From Arthrobotrys musiformis (taxonomy: Eukaryota; Ascomycota; Orbiliomycetes; Orbiliales; Orbiliaceae): a stretch of 64,000 nucleotides of DNA. Positions 49,001 to 60,428 of the stretch are shown one piece after another. The translations under genes were made by a program, and so were the position numbers. Location of the stretch: positions 4,216,001-4,280,000 of the forward strand of contig JAVHJL010000004.1 in the NCBI GenBank assembly GCA_036971715.1, in the 5' to 3' direction. How positions within the stretch are numbered: position 1 is the stretch's first letter; each line of letters begins with the position of its first letter. The notes beneath the pieces were generated by a model. The model ran no database searches. It worked only from the letters and a program-made list of their open reading frames with translations, and had not been told where the DNA came from.

Positions 49001-50338
49001 TTGCCGAACTCATGGGCGGAGTAATCGAACTGAAATCATTCGAGGGAGCCGGAAGCTCGTTTACTTTACGGATACCGCTTCGAGCTGGAGGATTTCCAAC
49101 CCAACCGCCCACTGGATATTCGCGGCCGGGAAGCCTGGCCACCACAAGGTATACTCGCAACTTGCCACCAAATCTACGACCCAGGGGAGATGTTGACAAT
49201 ATCAGCACTAAGACTGCGTCGACAGCCTTCAGCTCAATATCCGGCGGCGGCCCAGCAGATGCGACACGACTCGTCGGATTGAGTCAGCCCTTTTTTGCCC
49301 CAGAGGTTGTCGAGGATGAGTTTACAGAAAGGCGGGGAAGTCGGAACCTGGAAAAACGACACAAGGAACACTCCCCGTCCCCTCCACCATTACCCACAAT
49401 ACCATCATATACCGAGACGCCGCCCACACCTGGGGAAAAGACCGAGATTATCGTTGGCCAGCGACGACCTACACTAGAGAGAACCTCATCTTCGCCTGCT
49501 ATGATAACACCAAGAGGTTTGGAGGGACGTTCGCCGTCGTTACGGAAGCCGTCCGATGACCGGGGAAGAACACAATCGACACCCTTGTCGACAGTTGGCA
49601 ATGGGAGTGCTCCACCAGGGCCAGCGCCCGCCCCGTTACCTCAGGGGGAACCGAAGCTGGCTGTGCAAAAGGGTGCTCTACCGAAGGCGCCTATCTCCGC
49701 AATCTCACCTAGCAAGTCGGTCCGAATTACCAAAATCCCCGAAGCAGAGACTGGCGAGTCAAGTTCTGCTCCAGCTAAAAAGGAGAAGCGCTCTTCAAAG
49801 GAGTTGAAGGACCTGAAAGATAAGAGGGCTTCTATTAGAGTTCTTGTGGCTGAGGACAATCGAGTCAACATCCAAGTCATCAAAAAGATGCTAAAACTTG
49901 AAGCTGTTTCAGGTATGTTACGCCCTTTGCGCTGATAAAATTGAGCTACCTACTAATAATACGTGCACAGATATTACTCTGGCAGAAGACGGCGCTGTGG
50001 CGGTTTTAAGAGTTAAAGAAGCGCTTGCCGTTGGCAAGAAATTCGATATCATCTTCATGGATATCCAGATGCCGAATATGGACGGCCTTCAAGCAACGAA
50101 AGTCATAAGAGAGATGGGCTACACTTCTGCTATCTGTGCGCTAACAGCGTTTGCAGAACAAAGCAATGTCAAGGAGTGCTTCGATGCCGGGATGGATTAC
50201 TTTTTGGCTAAGCCTATCAAGAAGCATGAACTTAGGAAAGCCCTACAGCTATACGGAAGCTCGTCAGCACTACATGATGGAGGGCTAGGTGCTGCTAAAT
50301 CTATTGAAGCAGGCCCCAGCGGGACAACATCATATTAA
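46025..50338 (+). CDS. sln1: SLN1-type (group VI) hybrid histidine kinase
   Basis: Eight exons (46025-46054, 46239-46292, 46407-46423, 46485-47330, 47387-47553, 47617-48469, 48528-49912, 49971-50338) give 1239 residues. SLN1-type kinases are plasma-membrane osmosensors that feed a phosphorelay (Ypd1, Ssk1) to the HOG MAP-kinase pathway. Order: MHIGIRNQLS start, first membrane helix (about 11-30), extracellular domain (35-345) with many N-glycosylation sequons, second helix (347-371), HAMP region beginning VRPIARLRDATEKT, coiled helix, H box NVTHELRTPLNGI with His520, N box (LLSNALKFTP), G1 (DTGPGIP), F (IFEPFVQGD) and G2 (GGTGLGLSI). A Pro/Ser-rich linker leads to the receiver (VLVAEDNRVN; IIFMDIQMP with phosphoacceptor Asp1148; LAKPIKK). 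All key residues are present. Exon 3 is a 17-nt microexon. The ortholog name is inferred from architecture. Confidence 0.93.
46407..46423 (+). other. sln1: 17-nt microexon of the SLN1-type gene
   Basis: Flanked by AACTAG and GTACTT. It encodes WFNNQ plus two bases of a Ser codon, matching the WFNN-like end of the first membrane helix in the family. Omitting it puts exon 2 and exon 4 out of phase, so it is needed to keep the frame. Confidence 0.8.
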
Positions 50339-51506
50339 GGCCTGAGTGCGTCCACGTTCTTAACCCGGATTCGAGGCTAGTTCTTAGCGGGTTTGCCACA
50401 TTCTTTGTGCAACACTGCGTCCGGTCTCCGTTGACGGTGAGATAAAAGGCATCGCGGCCGGCTCACCTTTGTTCAACGTACCCTAATTTTTGTATTCTTT
50501 TTTCACGTACATTCAAAAAGTACATTTCTTTCCACGCTTTTTTTTTTCGCTTCGGCTTTTGTTTTATAAAATGGGTCTTTATTTGGTGTGCTAAATGATT
50601 CTTCTTGATATTACAGCTTATTGACGACTATATTGTATGTATATACATAATTGGGACTTTTGTTTGTTTTTGGTGGCTCCCCTTCCTCTCTTCCCTTCGT
50701 TGCGTTCACCTACCCTTTCTTTCTTTATGAGAGCCGAAGACCCCATTCCGCCTTTTCACTTACCACAGGTTGTTTTTCTAGACGGGTTCCTTTTGCTTTG
50801 GCTGCATGACGAGTCCTATGGCTTTTCTTTTCTTTTCTCTTTCTTCTAATTTCATCCTTCCTTTTCGGCAGGGATACATGCATATGATCTTTCCATTCAG
50901 CGGGGTTTGTTATTTTTGGTTTGAATGTCTCTTTTATGTCTTTTCACTTCAGCTTAAGCTTGCGAGCTTGCTTCTATCTCTTTTAATTCTTGTTCGGGGC
51001 CCCACTTCTTGGCTGGTCTAGCGGGATAGATGTTCCTGCGACGCAGGTGTGTAAAAAAATACCCTGCTCTTTCCGTGTGTCTAATGTAGTCGCCGTGGCT
51101 TTTTTCACGGGGCAGGCTGTGGCGACTTTACGGGTTTCTAACTCTAAGTCGGGCGACGGCCTGTTGTCAAAATATAATACTTTTTCTCCCTTAATTTTGT
51201 GTATATGTATACGTAGTGATCATCTCGTTTCTTGGAGGAGTACTCCTCTAGCGGAACCTTCGAGTTTGATATTGTAATTGTAATAATATATGTGGCCGTT
51301 CATTATCGCTTATATACCCTATCCTCAAGGTGCGGTATCTAGACGACAGCCAGAGTGTGGTGGTATTTACATACAAAGTCAGTGGTGATGGTGATGGGAA
51401 ATTTAAACCAAAACATACGTCAAGAACTCGGATGCAGCTGTCAACGGGCTAGAGATATCCTAGATGGATCTTGCCCGTCTATATCTTCTCTTCCCCTCCA
51501 ACTCGT
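50339..51506. other. Intergenic between convergent genes
   Basis: About 1.17 kb, T- and CT-rich (50480-50960), probably the 3' UTR and spacer of the kinase gene. The frames here are low-complexity Phe/Leu/Ser stretches without motif. Confidence 0.6.
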
Positions 51507-52655
51507 TCAGCCCGTCAGAGATAACGGTAGGACTGCTGCTGTTGCCCCTGCAGAGTCAACGTTAATAGCATCTTCCCCGTCGTTTAAGCTCAGTTTCCTA
51601 CCAGTTAAATTCCGCCTTCTTCTAAACTCCTCCAGGCATTTATGCGTAACTTCGCATACTTCCCCATATAACTTCCCCAATTCTGCCGCGACCTTTGCCC
51701 GCGCCTTCCGTTCCCTCTTCCCCTGACCCAACCTCCCATTTTCGTCCTCGATATTGCAGTGCATCAAAATTTTTAGAAGTAACTCCGCTTCGACCCCACA
51801 ATAGAAAAAGACTTCATCTCGAATAACCACCGAGTCGTGGATATATTGCCACGAAGGAATGACGCAGGCTTCTTTGAATATGCTATGTTGCCGTAGATAC
51901 CGCGTTAGAGTTTTAAAGATTAATCTGCGAAGATGGCGGTGTGTTTGTTTTATCAATCTATTGGGAGGGGACTCGTGGGTATTCGAGAGTTGGATTATTA
52001 TCTCGTCCGACTCTGTGTCTGTCGGTAGGATTTCGGGGGGTAAGAGGTTACGTGCTATACTTTCCGGGTACTCCGGAATAGGGGGACGCGGCGGCGGTGT
52101 GAAGGTTCGTAGAAGGGTTGAGAACTTATCGAGCGATTGGAAGGGGGCGTAGAAGAGGATTTGGATGTTGGAGATTACGGCGCGGTGGATTGTGGTGGTT
52201 ATTACTTCTTCGTAGGGGAATGTGGCGGAGTGGTTTAGGGGTACCGCGCCATCACGCGGGATGACTTGTTTGAGTATTTTTTCTGAGGTTAGGGAGTAGA
52301 TGTGTGTGGTTAATGCGGATATGGCGGATGATAGCTTCATCAGCGACCTTGCGTATCGGAGGTGGGTGTATGCTTCTAAGTGGGAAGTTTCGAGTGGGGG
52401 GAAGGAGGAGAGGGGGTATCGGGTGAAGTTATGGGTGTATGGAAAGTAGATTGAGAGGTTCGGGTCGGGGAGAGTGTTGGAGAGAATGTGTGAGATTATC
52501 TGGGTGTGGTATTTGGCAAATATTGTCCGCGCACGGCGGTAGATGCGAAGAAGGGTGTGTAGGGAGGTAAGAGTGAGGTTTTGCAGGATGGAAAGGAGGA
52601 TTTCGAGGGGAAGGTGGTCTAAGGTGGAGATTTGGGGGGTCTTGGGGAGGGGCAT
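51507..52655 (-). CDS. F-box protein
   Basis: Single exon of 382 residues. The N-terminus holds an F-box-like motif (LDHLPLEILLSILQNLTLTS followed by LHTLLRIYRRARTIFAKYHT, residues 12-52), which binds Skp1 in SCF ubiquitin ligases. The rest is helical with no leucine-rich, WD40 or kelch repeats; substrate unknown. There is a Pro-rich segment (PPPRPPIPEYP) and a basic helix (GQGKRERKARAKVAAELGKL) near the C-terminus. Many fungal accessory F-box proteins of this size have only the F-box recognisable. Convergent with the kinase gene. The antisense frames across it are shadows. Confidence 0.82.
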   Translation of the reverse strand: MPLPKTPQISTLDHLPLEILLSILQNLTLTSLHTLLRIYRRARTIFAKYHTQIISHILSNTLPDPNLSIYFPYTHNFTRYPLSSFPPLETSHLEAYTHLRYARSLMKLSSAISALTTHIYSLTSEKILKQVIPRDGAVPLNHSATFPYEEVITTTIHRAVISNIQILFYAPFQSLDKFSTLLRTFTPPPRPPIPEYPESIARNLLPPEILPTDTESDEIIIQLSNTHESPPNRLIKQTHRHLRRLIFKTLTRYLRQHSIFKEACVIPSWQYIHDSVVIRDEVFFYCGVEAELLLKILMHCNIEDENGRLGQGKRERKARAKVAAELGKLYGEVCEVTHKCLEEFRRRRNLTGRKLSLNDGEDAINVDSAGATAAVLPLSLTG

Positions 52656-53651
52656 TGTTTAAAATCGTAGAGGAGAGCAAAGGAATTCTGGGGGAGAGGA
52701 TATGAAAGGAAGCAGCCAACGAGGCTCGAGAGGTAAAGTATAGACCAGTCTAGCGTATCCTCGCTATACGGTATCTTGTAAACCAAATGCTACAGCGGAT
52801 GCTATACAGAGTCTTCGTAAGATGAGTCAGAGGATGGCTCTGGGGTCTTGATATAAAATAATTATGATACTCTAAATCCATGGACATTAGTCTAGAGGCC
52901 GTGTCGGAAAGTCGAATAGAGATGGAGCGGAAACAGTAATATATTTATTCCCGCTGGGGAAAATATAGATTTAGGGGGATCCTACCTGCCGGAGTCGAGT
53001 CTTGGGGGAAGTATTCTGAAATTTGGATTCAAGGTTCGCTCGAACGATAGGCTTTCTCCGAATATACACTCCTACGGAATTCTATATATTCAGGCTCATA
53101 GAGTGAACAAGCTTCAAGGCAATATCGTAATTAATTAATTGCCAGAGTGTTCGATGTCGCGATGCATCAAGTACGCGTAAGCGGGAATCAAAAGTGCGGG
53201 GGAGTTAGAAGTATTCCGGTTGATAATAGCTGACGCCGTTGGTCAAATCTCGTAGCTGTGCGCAAGAATAGTTATCAAAGGAGTGAGAACCGGCGCGCAC
53301 AGGGGCTCTTATAAGGGCCGTGTGATCTTGGATATTCTTGGATAACCTATCGCGCTTACACGCGCGAAGGCAAGAAGATGCGAGGCTGAAGATTAGAGGA
53401 TCCTGTTGGATTTTGGCCGCTGACATGAGCAACATCCGGCAACAACTTTCTTCTGTTGGATTTTGAACCAACTAAATTATAAACCTGAGATCTCACTTAT
53501 TTGTCGATGCTGATATTGTACAAAGGCGCAGCCGGAATCCCGACTACAAAAAATACCCATCTATGCATTTGTCCGATAAACTACCTAGGTATCCGCTAAG
53601 TTATACATAAGATTTTGAAGAGTTTAAGAGCCAGTGCGATGCCCTATAACG
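52656..53651. other. Intergenic between two minus-strand genes
   Basis: About 1 kb. It should contain the F-box promoter and the 3' end of the DUF7580 gene. An 88-codon frame at 53205-53471 (-) has no motif and is not called. Confidence 0.6.
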
Positions 53652-55962
53652 TTATAGCTCTGCTGAAGGTTGTCTCGTACTCGGGCCACAGGGGTGTGCT
53701 GAAGGATTGATTTCAGGAGTTAACGGTCCAACTTTGGCGATTTCTCGAGATCTCCTTTGCCGCCGCCTTTCTTGGCTGCAATTAGCGACTTGAATACACT
53801 TCTCCAGCCCCAAAACTACCTCTTCATAAAACTTTTGTTGGACAACTTTATCGTCAAGCTCATCTGCATCCATCCACTTGATACAAGTTTCGACAACACG
53901 GTCATACACCGGACCCATCGACATGTTGACGGAATGAATCTTAACTTCTCCGCAGGCCTGCAAGTAAGCATCAAAATGAGGGTCTCCGGTGAGAGTTCCC
54001 TCTTGTTCAGCCCGCAATGACCTAGAGAGCCCGATCTCTAAGAATATTATTCCCAAACTCACAACATATGAAAGCTTGTAACCCGGTTCGTCTTGATGTT
54101 CGGCTTGTGCGATTTCTTGGATTTCTCGGAGGTCGTTGAACGCCGCTGCTACATATGGAGACCAACGTCTCTCAGCCTCGGTAGCATCCGGTGGTAGAAA
54201 CAGCATAACATCTTTGCTGCTCCAATTTCTTTGGATCCATGAGGAAGAATGAAGTCGTAACAGGGATATTGCGAGTGTGTGGGATAATTCTAATCGCTGA
54301 GAAATAGACAAACTATTCTGGCCAGAAGACAAGTACTCTAATAAAGACCCGTAGTCTCCTTGGTTGTGTTGGTTGTGCAGAGGTGTTTCATTATCTTCTT
54401 CCTCGTATATCAAGTATTGGACGTCGCCATCACCTTTGAGAATGCCAGGACCGCATTTTCCCTTGGGAGTATTTCGAGGATCAGAGAACCCGAGACTTCT
54501 TAACCAAGCACATAGATCTGATATTTCTTGGGGTATTACTGGCGTTTCAGCTGCCAACTGAATATCTTGATCTACTTCTGAAGTCAATTCAGGCTTGAGG
54601 CGGGGATTCTCAAGAACTCCGACCTCCTTTCTTTTCCTTTTCTCCGAAGACGCTACAACTGTCATAAGAGAATTATGAGCAAATGCAACAGTCTTCTTCA
54701 ACTTAGATTTTGAGCTCGATGATATTGACGAAATCGTAGTAGTAGTTTGTATGTTTGTAGTGCCCACGCCAGCGCCCAAAATCGATGGGGTAGTTTCCAT
54801 ATGGAGAGGATAATTTCCTGACCTTTTTAAGATTGGAGAAGCCGACACTGGCCGCGCCAAATTCAGTCTGGGCGCCGTATATGGCTTGACCTCGACGCGC
54901 AAGGAAAGACGATTCGAAGGTTTCCCCATACGTGCGCTGTCCATGAACATCTGATGACAATTTCCAGACTGTTGCGGAGAAGAACATCCTAACGTTATCA
55001 AGTTAAAATTTATAGTTTGGTATCGTGGGTCCCTGTTCATGAAACAGGTGGTTTGCCCGCCCAGTGGTATGTTCGAACCAGTTAAAGAGACCATTTCGAG
55101 GCGAAGATGAAAGGTGTGACAAGAGCAGCTAGCGACCTTCTGTAGGGCGAACGAAAGCATCTTTGTTGCTTCGTGAAGGTTGTCAATTACCTGAGATACA
55201 GTGTTCCACGGGGCTGCTCCTGAAGACTTGGTGAGGCGAGATCGACGATTATCTGCTTTCATTATTGCCGTCGTAGCCCTTGCGCTCCACTTCTGGTCTT
55301 CGAGAAAATGATTGACCGAGCTTTGGTAAAGCAAATTATAGCGCATCAAATCGTCGAAATATTTCTTAATATCTTTTTTCTTGATTTCCAATCTTGATTT
55401 GATCTTTGTTGGGATGCTTTGTTCCGATACATGGATTCCAGGTCCATTATTCCTATATTGGTCACCAGGCTGAGGAAGCTCATCCTAACCCACGAAATTT
55501 CCAGCATATTAGACCAGTCCGAAATTAGAATATATTTCAGCGGCTCTCGAGATCCAGTTCTGACACACTCACAAGATCTTTGAGTCTAGCGATATCCTCA
55601 TTCAGAGCTGAAAGTGTTCGAAATATCAACAACATAGAGCTCGATATCCCGTCATAGAAAGTACCAAGGTACGATTTAACGCTATCCCTCCAAGCTTGAT
55701 CTTGCCACCGAGGGTCTGTGTCTCCGTGGTCCCCAAATAGGTCGTCCATCTCGGGCTCGGTCAAAAGTGCGCCGAATATGCGCCTAGACTCGTTTCTGAA
55801 CGCTTGTGAATGACAATGATACTCTAAACTCGTTGAGATTATATATTCCTGAAACGAAGCTGAACTTTTCATAATCCCGCTAGCGGATTTGAGGCCCTTG
55901 CCAATTGGCTCTATGAGAGCTATCGCGCCCAGGAGAAGGCCAACAAGCTCTACGCCCGACAT
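53652..55962 (-). CDS. DUF7580-family protein
   Basis: Two exons (55962-55573 and 55484-53652) give 740 residues. The hydrophobic start MSGVELVGLLLGAIALIEPI followed by a helical 130-residue domain is typical of this fungal accessory family and resembles the N-terminal helical signalling domains of fungal STAND/HET-type proteins. The C-terminal half contains the DUF7580 signature: QRLELSHTLAISLLRLHSSS, then WIQRNWSSKDVMLFLP and, further on, LSYVVSLGIIFLEIGLSRSL. The latter segments resemble a kinase C-lobe, and the domain may be a degenerate kinase fold, but no HRD or DFG catalytic residues are seen. The middle (about 195-300) is Ser/Thr/Lys-rich and disordered. Function of the family is unknown. 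It is divergent from a C2H2 gene 0.8 kb away. Confidence 0.87.
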
Positions 55963-56764
55963 TGTTTGGATATATAACTCTTCTCGGTGATGCTCGCTCG
56001 ATGCTATCTGTGATATAGTAAGTTCACAGTTGTTGAGTGTTGCATTACTTTGTATATATATACCAGTGTAAGGATTGGGGCATTGAGGCAGGCCCTGAAG
56101 ATCGTATTGTGATAAAATATTGCCAATGGTCTCGAGGCTAGGTCATACGAAAGGTGTTATCCAAAGCAGTATATTGGCACCCGTATGTTACGGAATATCT
56201 GGCCCGGCGAAAATAGTGCAATATAGTGTGGAGGATCAGATGCGATCTTTGCGATCTTGCTTCTGCTGGAAGGCTAGTGCCAAGGTAGAGTTTGGAGGCT
56301 GTGTGTATTGTGCTGGGCGACTTGAATTGTATAATTGGGCAAACCTTGCATGTTAAATTTGAGAGCCTTGTGGGTGATGCAGCTGCAGGATCCGGACGCC
56401 CCCATTGATTGTCTGTTCAGGTGGCATAGCCCCGCACATTACAAACAATATCGGGTTTGATGGGGCTCAGAAACTTGCACCACGACTTAATACCTATAGC
56501 TAGGTAAATACTTGTCTCGTCGCCAGACTCCTCAACTCGTGGGTAAATACATACCTCTTATATAGAATTGGCGACAACACTAGGAATTTTGTGCTTCTAG
56601 CTATGTCAGCGACTTGAGCTTGACCGCATCTAGCTCGAATCTACCAAAGCGAAAATATCACGTACCAGTCTATAGGGATGCCTAATGGCAGCTCGATGCC
56701 AAATCTTCATCGTATTTATATTTAACAACCGACCTTGGCAATAGACCTCAAACTGGACAGAGAA
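55963..56764. other. Shared upstream region of the DUF7580 and C2H2 genes
   Basis: About 800 bp between divergent starts, too short to hold another gene of note. A 78-codon frame at 56120-56356 has no motif. A TATATATATA stretch is present at 56051-56060. Confidence 0.6.
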
Positions 56765-59741
56765 ATGGGGGACAAAGAGCCCCAAAAGGATACTACGGTT
56801 CCCCCCATAGGGATATCGATACCAATGACGGAAACTGAGAAGCTAATCGCGGGGGAAGGATTTCCCGAGCCTACAAATGCCAGAGTGGGCGAAAACCCAT
56901 ATACAGGCGGTGCACTCTTTGAAGCTATGAGCTTGGTGTGCGATATTGTCGACTCCGTGTTGGAGATCCCTGGTATCAAGGATTCGGCCAAACTAGAAGA
57001 AATCCAAGTCAAACTTGATTTGTGGGCGGATGGTGTCGAATTGACGACGGGGAGGTTGGAAAGGGTTCTTCAAGAGTCTAATGGGTTTAAGAGGCCGATC
57101 TTTATGATATGGCTTGCGTTCTTCAGGTATCTGATAACCAAAAGTGAGTCATTTCTACGTAGCTACGCGTGGTATATAAAATATCTAGGCTCGGAGGGAT
57201 ATCTTCAGTCGCTAACGCCGGCGTTGAAAATTTAAATATTAGAGGACACGGATTTCTATAATTTGGCTATCGCCGACCGAGTTCCCGGAATCGTCTCCCT
57301 AGTGGAAAAGATCAACTTCGCTCACCAAGTTACACTAGGGGAAGATTTCCCAGAAAATCATGGAGATACAACCACTGATACGAATACACCGGACTCTAAC
57401 TTGCACGACCAAGTCCAGGATTTTATTAAAGAATTCCAGGAATTCCAGGAACGCCTCTCCAAGATTGCGCCATTTCTTATGAATATCTTAAAAGACCAGG
57501 AGGAAAGTCGCGAGTCCAGTTTCCTGAATGGCGACGAGGAATTAGATGCCGAGTGGAAAACGATCCATGAGGAACGCCTCAAAACTCTCAAAGACCTACG
57601 GCCGCAAGATTGGTACCGAAATAATCTACGGGAAAGGTTTCTGGGCATTGACAATGAAGTTTCGGAAATCATATCGCGGGAACTTTGGGAATTGTACCGC
57701 AATGTCAAAGCTACGCTGTATGAACAGTCTATCCCGAAGGCTGCGACTTCTAGCGCCACAGAAGCTGGAATTGAAACCGCAGCGGAAACAATAAAGGGCA
57801 AAACCATTCTGGGTCACGACTCTACATATGAATCTATGCAAAGTCTAGCAGCCTCGATGATTAGGCCGGCTCCTAGGAAACTTGGAATAACTTTGAGCGA
57901 CATCGCAAGTAACTTTTCAAACAGCTCTGTTCAGCTCAAGGATCGCCCTCAGGTCCCTCCACCCCCGGAAGGGGTCGAGATTGGCCAGGTCGAGGCGTTT
58001 AGGTGTCAGTTTTGCCTTGAGATGGTGTCAGATATAGACACCACAAAAAAGTGGAGGTATGTACCACCTGTGAACCTCATCATGAATAAATTTAAATACG
58101 CAACTTTCAAACCTTGAAAAAGAAAGCTTAAATGAACCCTAACGTAACTCTTACTACCGCAGGAAACATGTGCTAGCAGATATACGCCCGTACTTTTGCA
58201 CATTTCCGAATTGCGATGAGGCAACCGTACGATATAGATCTAAAGCAGAATGGATGGCCCATGAAGTCAATTCACATCGCCTCCGGACGCTGTGGAAATG
58301 CAAGTTTAGCGCCTGCGCGGAATTCGAAGAGCAGACCGGTTTTAAAACAGAGCAGGAGCTCATAAGTCATCATATTTCCAAGCATAATATGAGACATGGA
58401 GTTGAGAAACATACAGTCCAAAATTTGTTAAACAGTTCGAGGACCGCAGAACTTGACCCGAGCCTATCATTCTGCCGCATATGCCAGCAGGAGCTACCGA
58501 ACAAAATATCTCGGCTGGCCTCCCATATTGGACGACATTTAGAAGACGCTGCATTGCCAATATTGTCCCAGCTAGACGACAGAGAATGTCAAAGTGATGA
58601 CAGTGCGGTTGGGGCCTGCAGCGACTCATCCAATCTTGATACCAAAAGCTCACCTAGGCCCGAGACAGCCAAATATGTATACTCAGAGCGTGACATCGAC
58701 ATTGGGGATCTCAGGGACCTAGACGGCCCTGGTCTCGTTCCCGGACATCACATAGGGATACCTGACGACCCTGCCTATTCTCGTTTGGATGCGGCGGATG
58801 ATTTTGAATCAAGGAAACTCACTTCGCCTTGGTCTTATACCCAGACCGCACAAAGATTGGCCGCTTCGTCTGTCCTGGTGGGGGCCTATCGTGACGTTCT
58901 GGCAGCTGATAACGCCATTGTGAAGGCTATACTAAGGGCCCGTAGTGCTGCCAACTTGTTGGAAACAGACCCGATGAATGAACTAGGCCCCGGAAGCGGT
59001 GACTCAGGGCCTAAAGGAACTCCAGCGTTAGATGATATCAACCCCTTAGGGTTCTCAACTGGGAGCGACCATAGCTTGGACCAGAGAGGATTAATCGACG
59101 TCACAGGTACTAGCCCTAGACCACAAGCTACCCGAGAAGAGATGCACACGGGCGATGAGGAACAGTTGGGCCCCAGCTCCTCGCAGATTGCCCAAATACA
59201 TAGAACTCTACTGGCCAAATCCAAATATAGCATGGAGCCTTGTCTCGAACCAGACCTTGGCATGAGGCTACAGATACTGAGTCCAGAGATAGAGGACCAG
59301 GCTTGCGAAGCGTATAAATTCTTCGGTTGTCCTCTGGAGAGAATCGGCCACCCTTCCTACCCGTGCCTGTCGGTGGAAAGCTCGAGCCCTCGATCTCCAC
59401 CCTTACAATTTTCAACGTTGGCGGGGGTTAGACAGCATTTGCAAAAGGCCCACATACACCTTTTTTCAGAAGAGGCACTGCGATCCCTTGACTACCCACG
59501 TGCTGCAACCTGGAACCAGGTTTTCCTACGGTTGTTTTTGAGTTGGCCATATGACCAACCGATCCCACCGCCTTGGGTGACACACAAATCGCTATACTCG
59601 GAGTTACGAGACGAAGAATCGACCCGCCCCAGGTCCAATCATGTTATTGACGGATCTACCGCCCTCGAGTTTTATATAAGGCAAGATCTACTAGCATTGA
59701 CGCCGATCGGCGGTTTTCCCGAAACCAAAGGACAGAAATAG
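56765..59741 (+). CDS. C2H2 zinc-finger protein, fungal 'acuF-like' finger type
   Basis: Three exons (56765-57143, 57243-58056, 58163-59741) give 923 residues. The finger block starts at FRCQFCLEMVSDIDTTKKWR and continues across the second intron with KHVLADIRPYFCTFPNCDEA, then WMAHEVNSHRLRTLWKC. This CX2C...H...CXFXXC...H arrangement defines the fungal C2H2 type annotated as 'oxidoreductase acuF-like'. Two further CXXC/H elements follow (ELISHHISKHN; FCRICQQEL...RLASHIGRH). The 400 residues before the fingers are helical, acidic and charged, of unknown fold. A Cys/His pair near the C-terminus (FFGCPLERIGHPSYPC...QHLQKAHIH) may be one more finger. Members are abundant accessory proteins in ascomycetes, often beside STAND-type or DUF7580 genes; the molecular role is not established. 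ATG 56765 is the first in frame. Confidence 0.86.
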
Positions 59742-60428
59742 GCGGCTACCTTCTGAGGTGCTTCGGCCCCCCCAAAGCCAGAATAAAACAAGAAATTTAA
59801 GACAGCATTCCGGATCTATTGGTCATGACCTAGCTCGTGGCAACTTCAGTATATACCTAATAATGTATATATTTTATATGATTATTCTACTACCGATCGC
59901 TGCGTGAAGTTCATAAATGTATACGAACATACAAATAGAATGGTGACGAATTAGTGAACCGACTAAGACACCGCCCCGCGCACGGCACCCAGAAAGTTTC
60001 GTGTAGTCTTTGGTTCACGGGACCGTGCCACGGCATATGGCCTTGATATATATATAACGGCCCCCCACAAGAGCGCGCGCATGTGGTGAGTGTATAAGGT
60101 ACTTACCTATGCAACAGAACCAAAAATGTGTTGGGTTGAGGATGTGACGTTGAGTTGTCCCAAAACGTCGAAAACGAACATGACAGTTTAGCTACTTCCT
60201 GCGCATAGTGTCCTCCAGTACGCTGCATTGCATTGCCATATATACCTATATATTTGCTACCGTTGGCCTTCGAGAGGCCAGAAAGATATCCAAGATGATT
60301 TGATGGTACCCTCAAAAGACCGCCATAGTATAGCCATCGTACCCCAGGACTCGCATCGATATTCGGCGTCACGTATGTAGACGATCCCTTTGCTTGTCTC
60401 ACGTGTTTTTTCGCCCGCGAGCCCGAAG
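59742..60428. other. Intergenic, DMT gene promoter
   Basis: About 690 bp. A TATATATATAA element at 60046-60056 lies 370 bp before the transporter ATG. Nothing else recognised. Confidence 0.55.

Noticed and set aside
51859..52152. Plus-strand frame across the F-box gene
   Set aside because: Antisense shadow of the 382-residue minus-strand protein, with no domain.
55060..55085. GTTCGAACC resembling a tRNA B box
   Set aside because: It lies inside the DUF7580 coding exon and no A box or cloverleaf fits around it.
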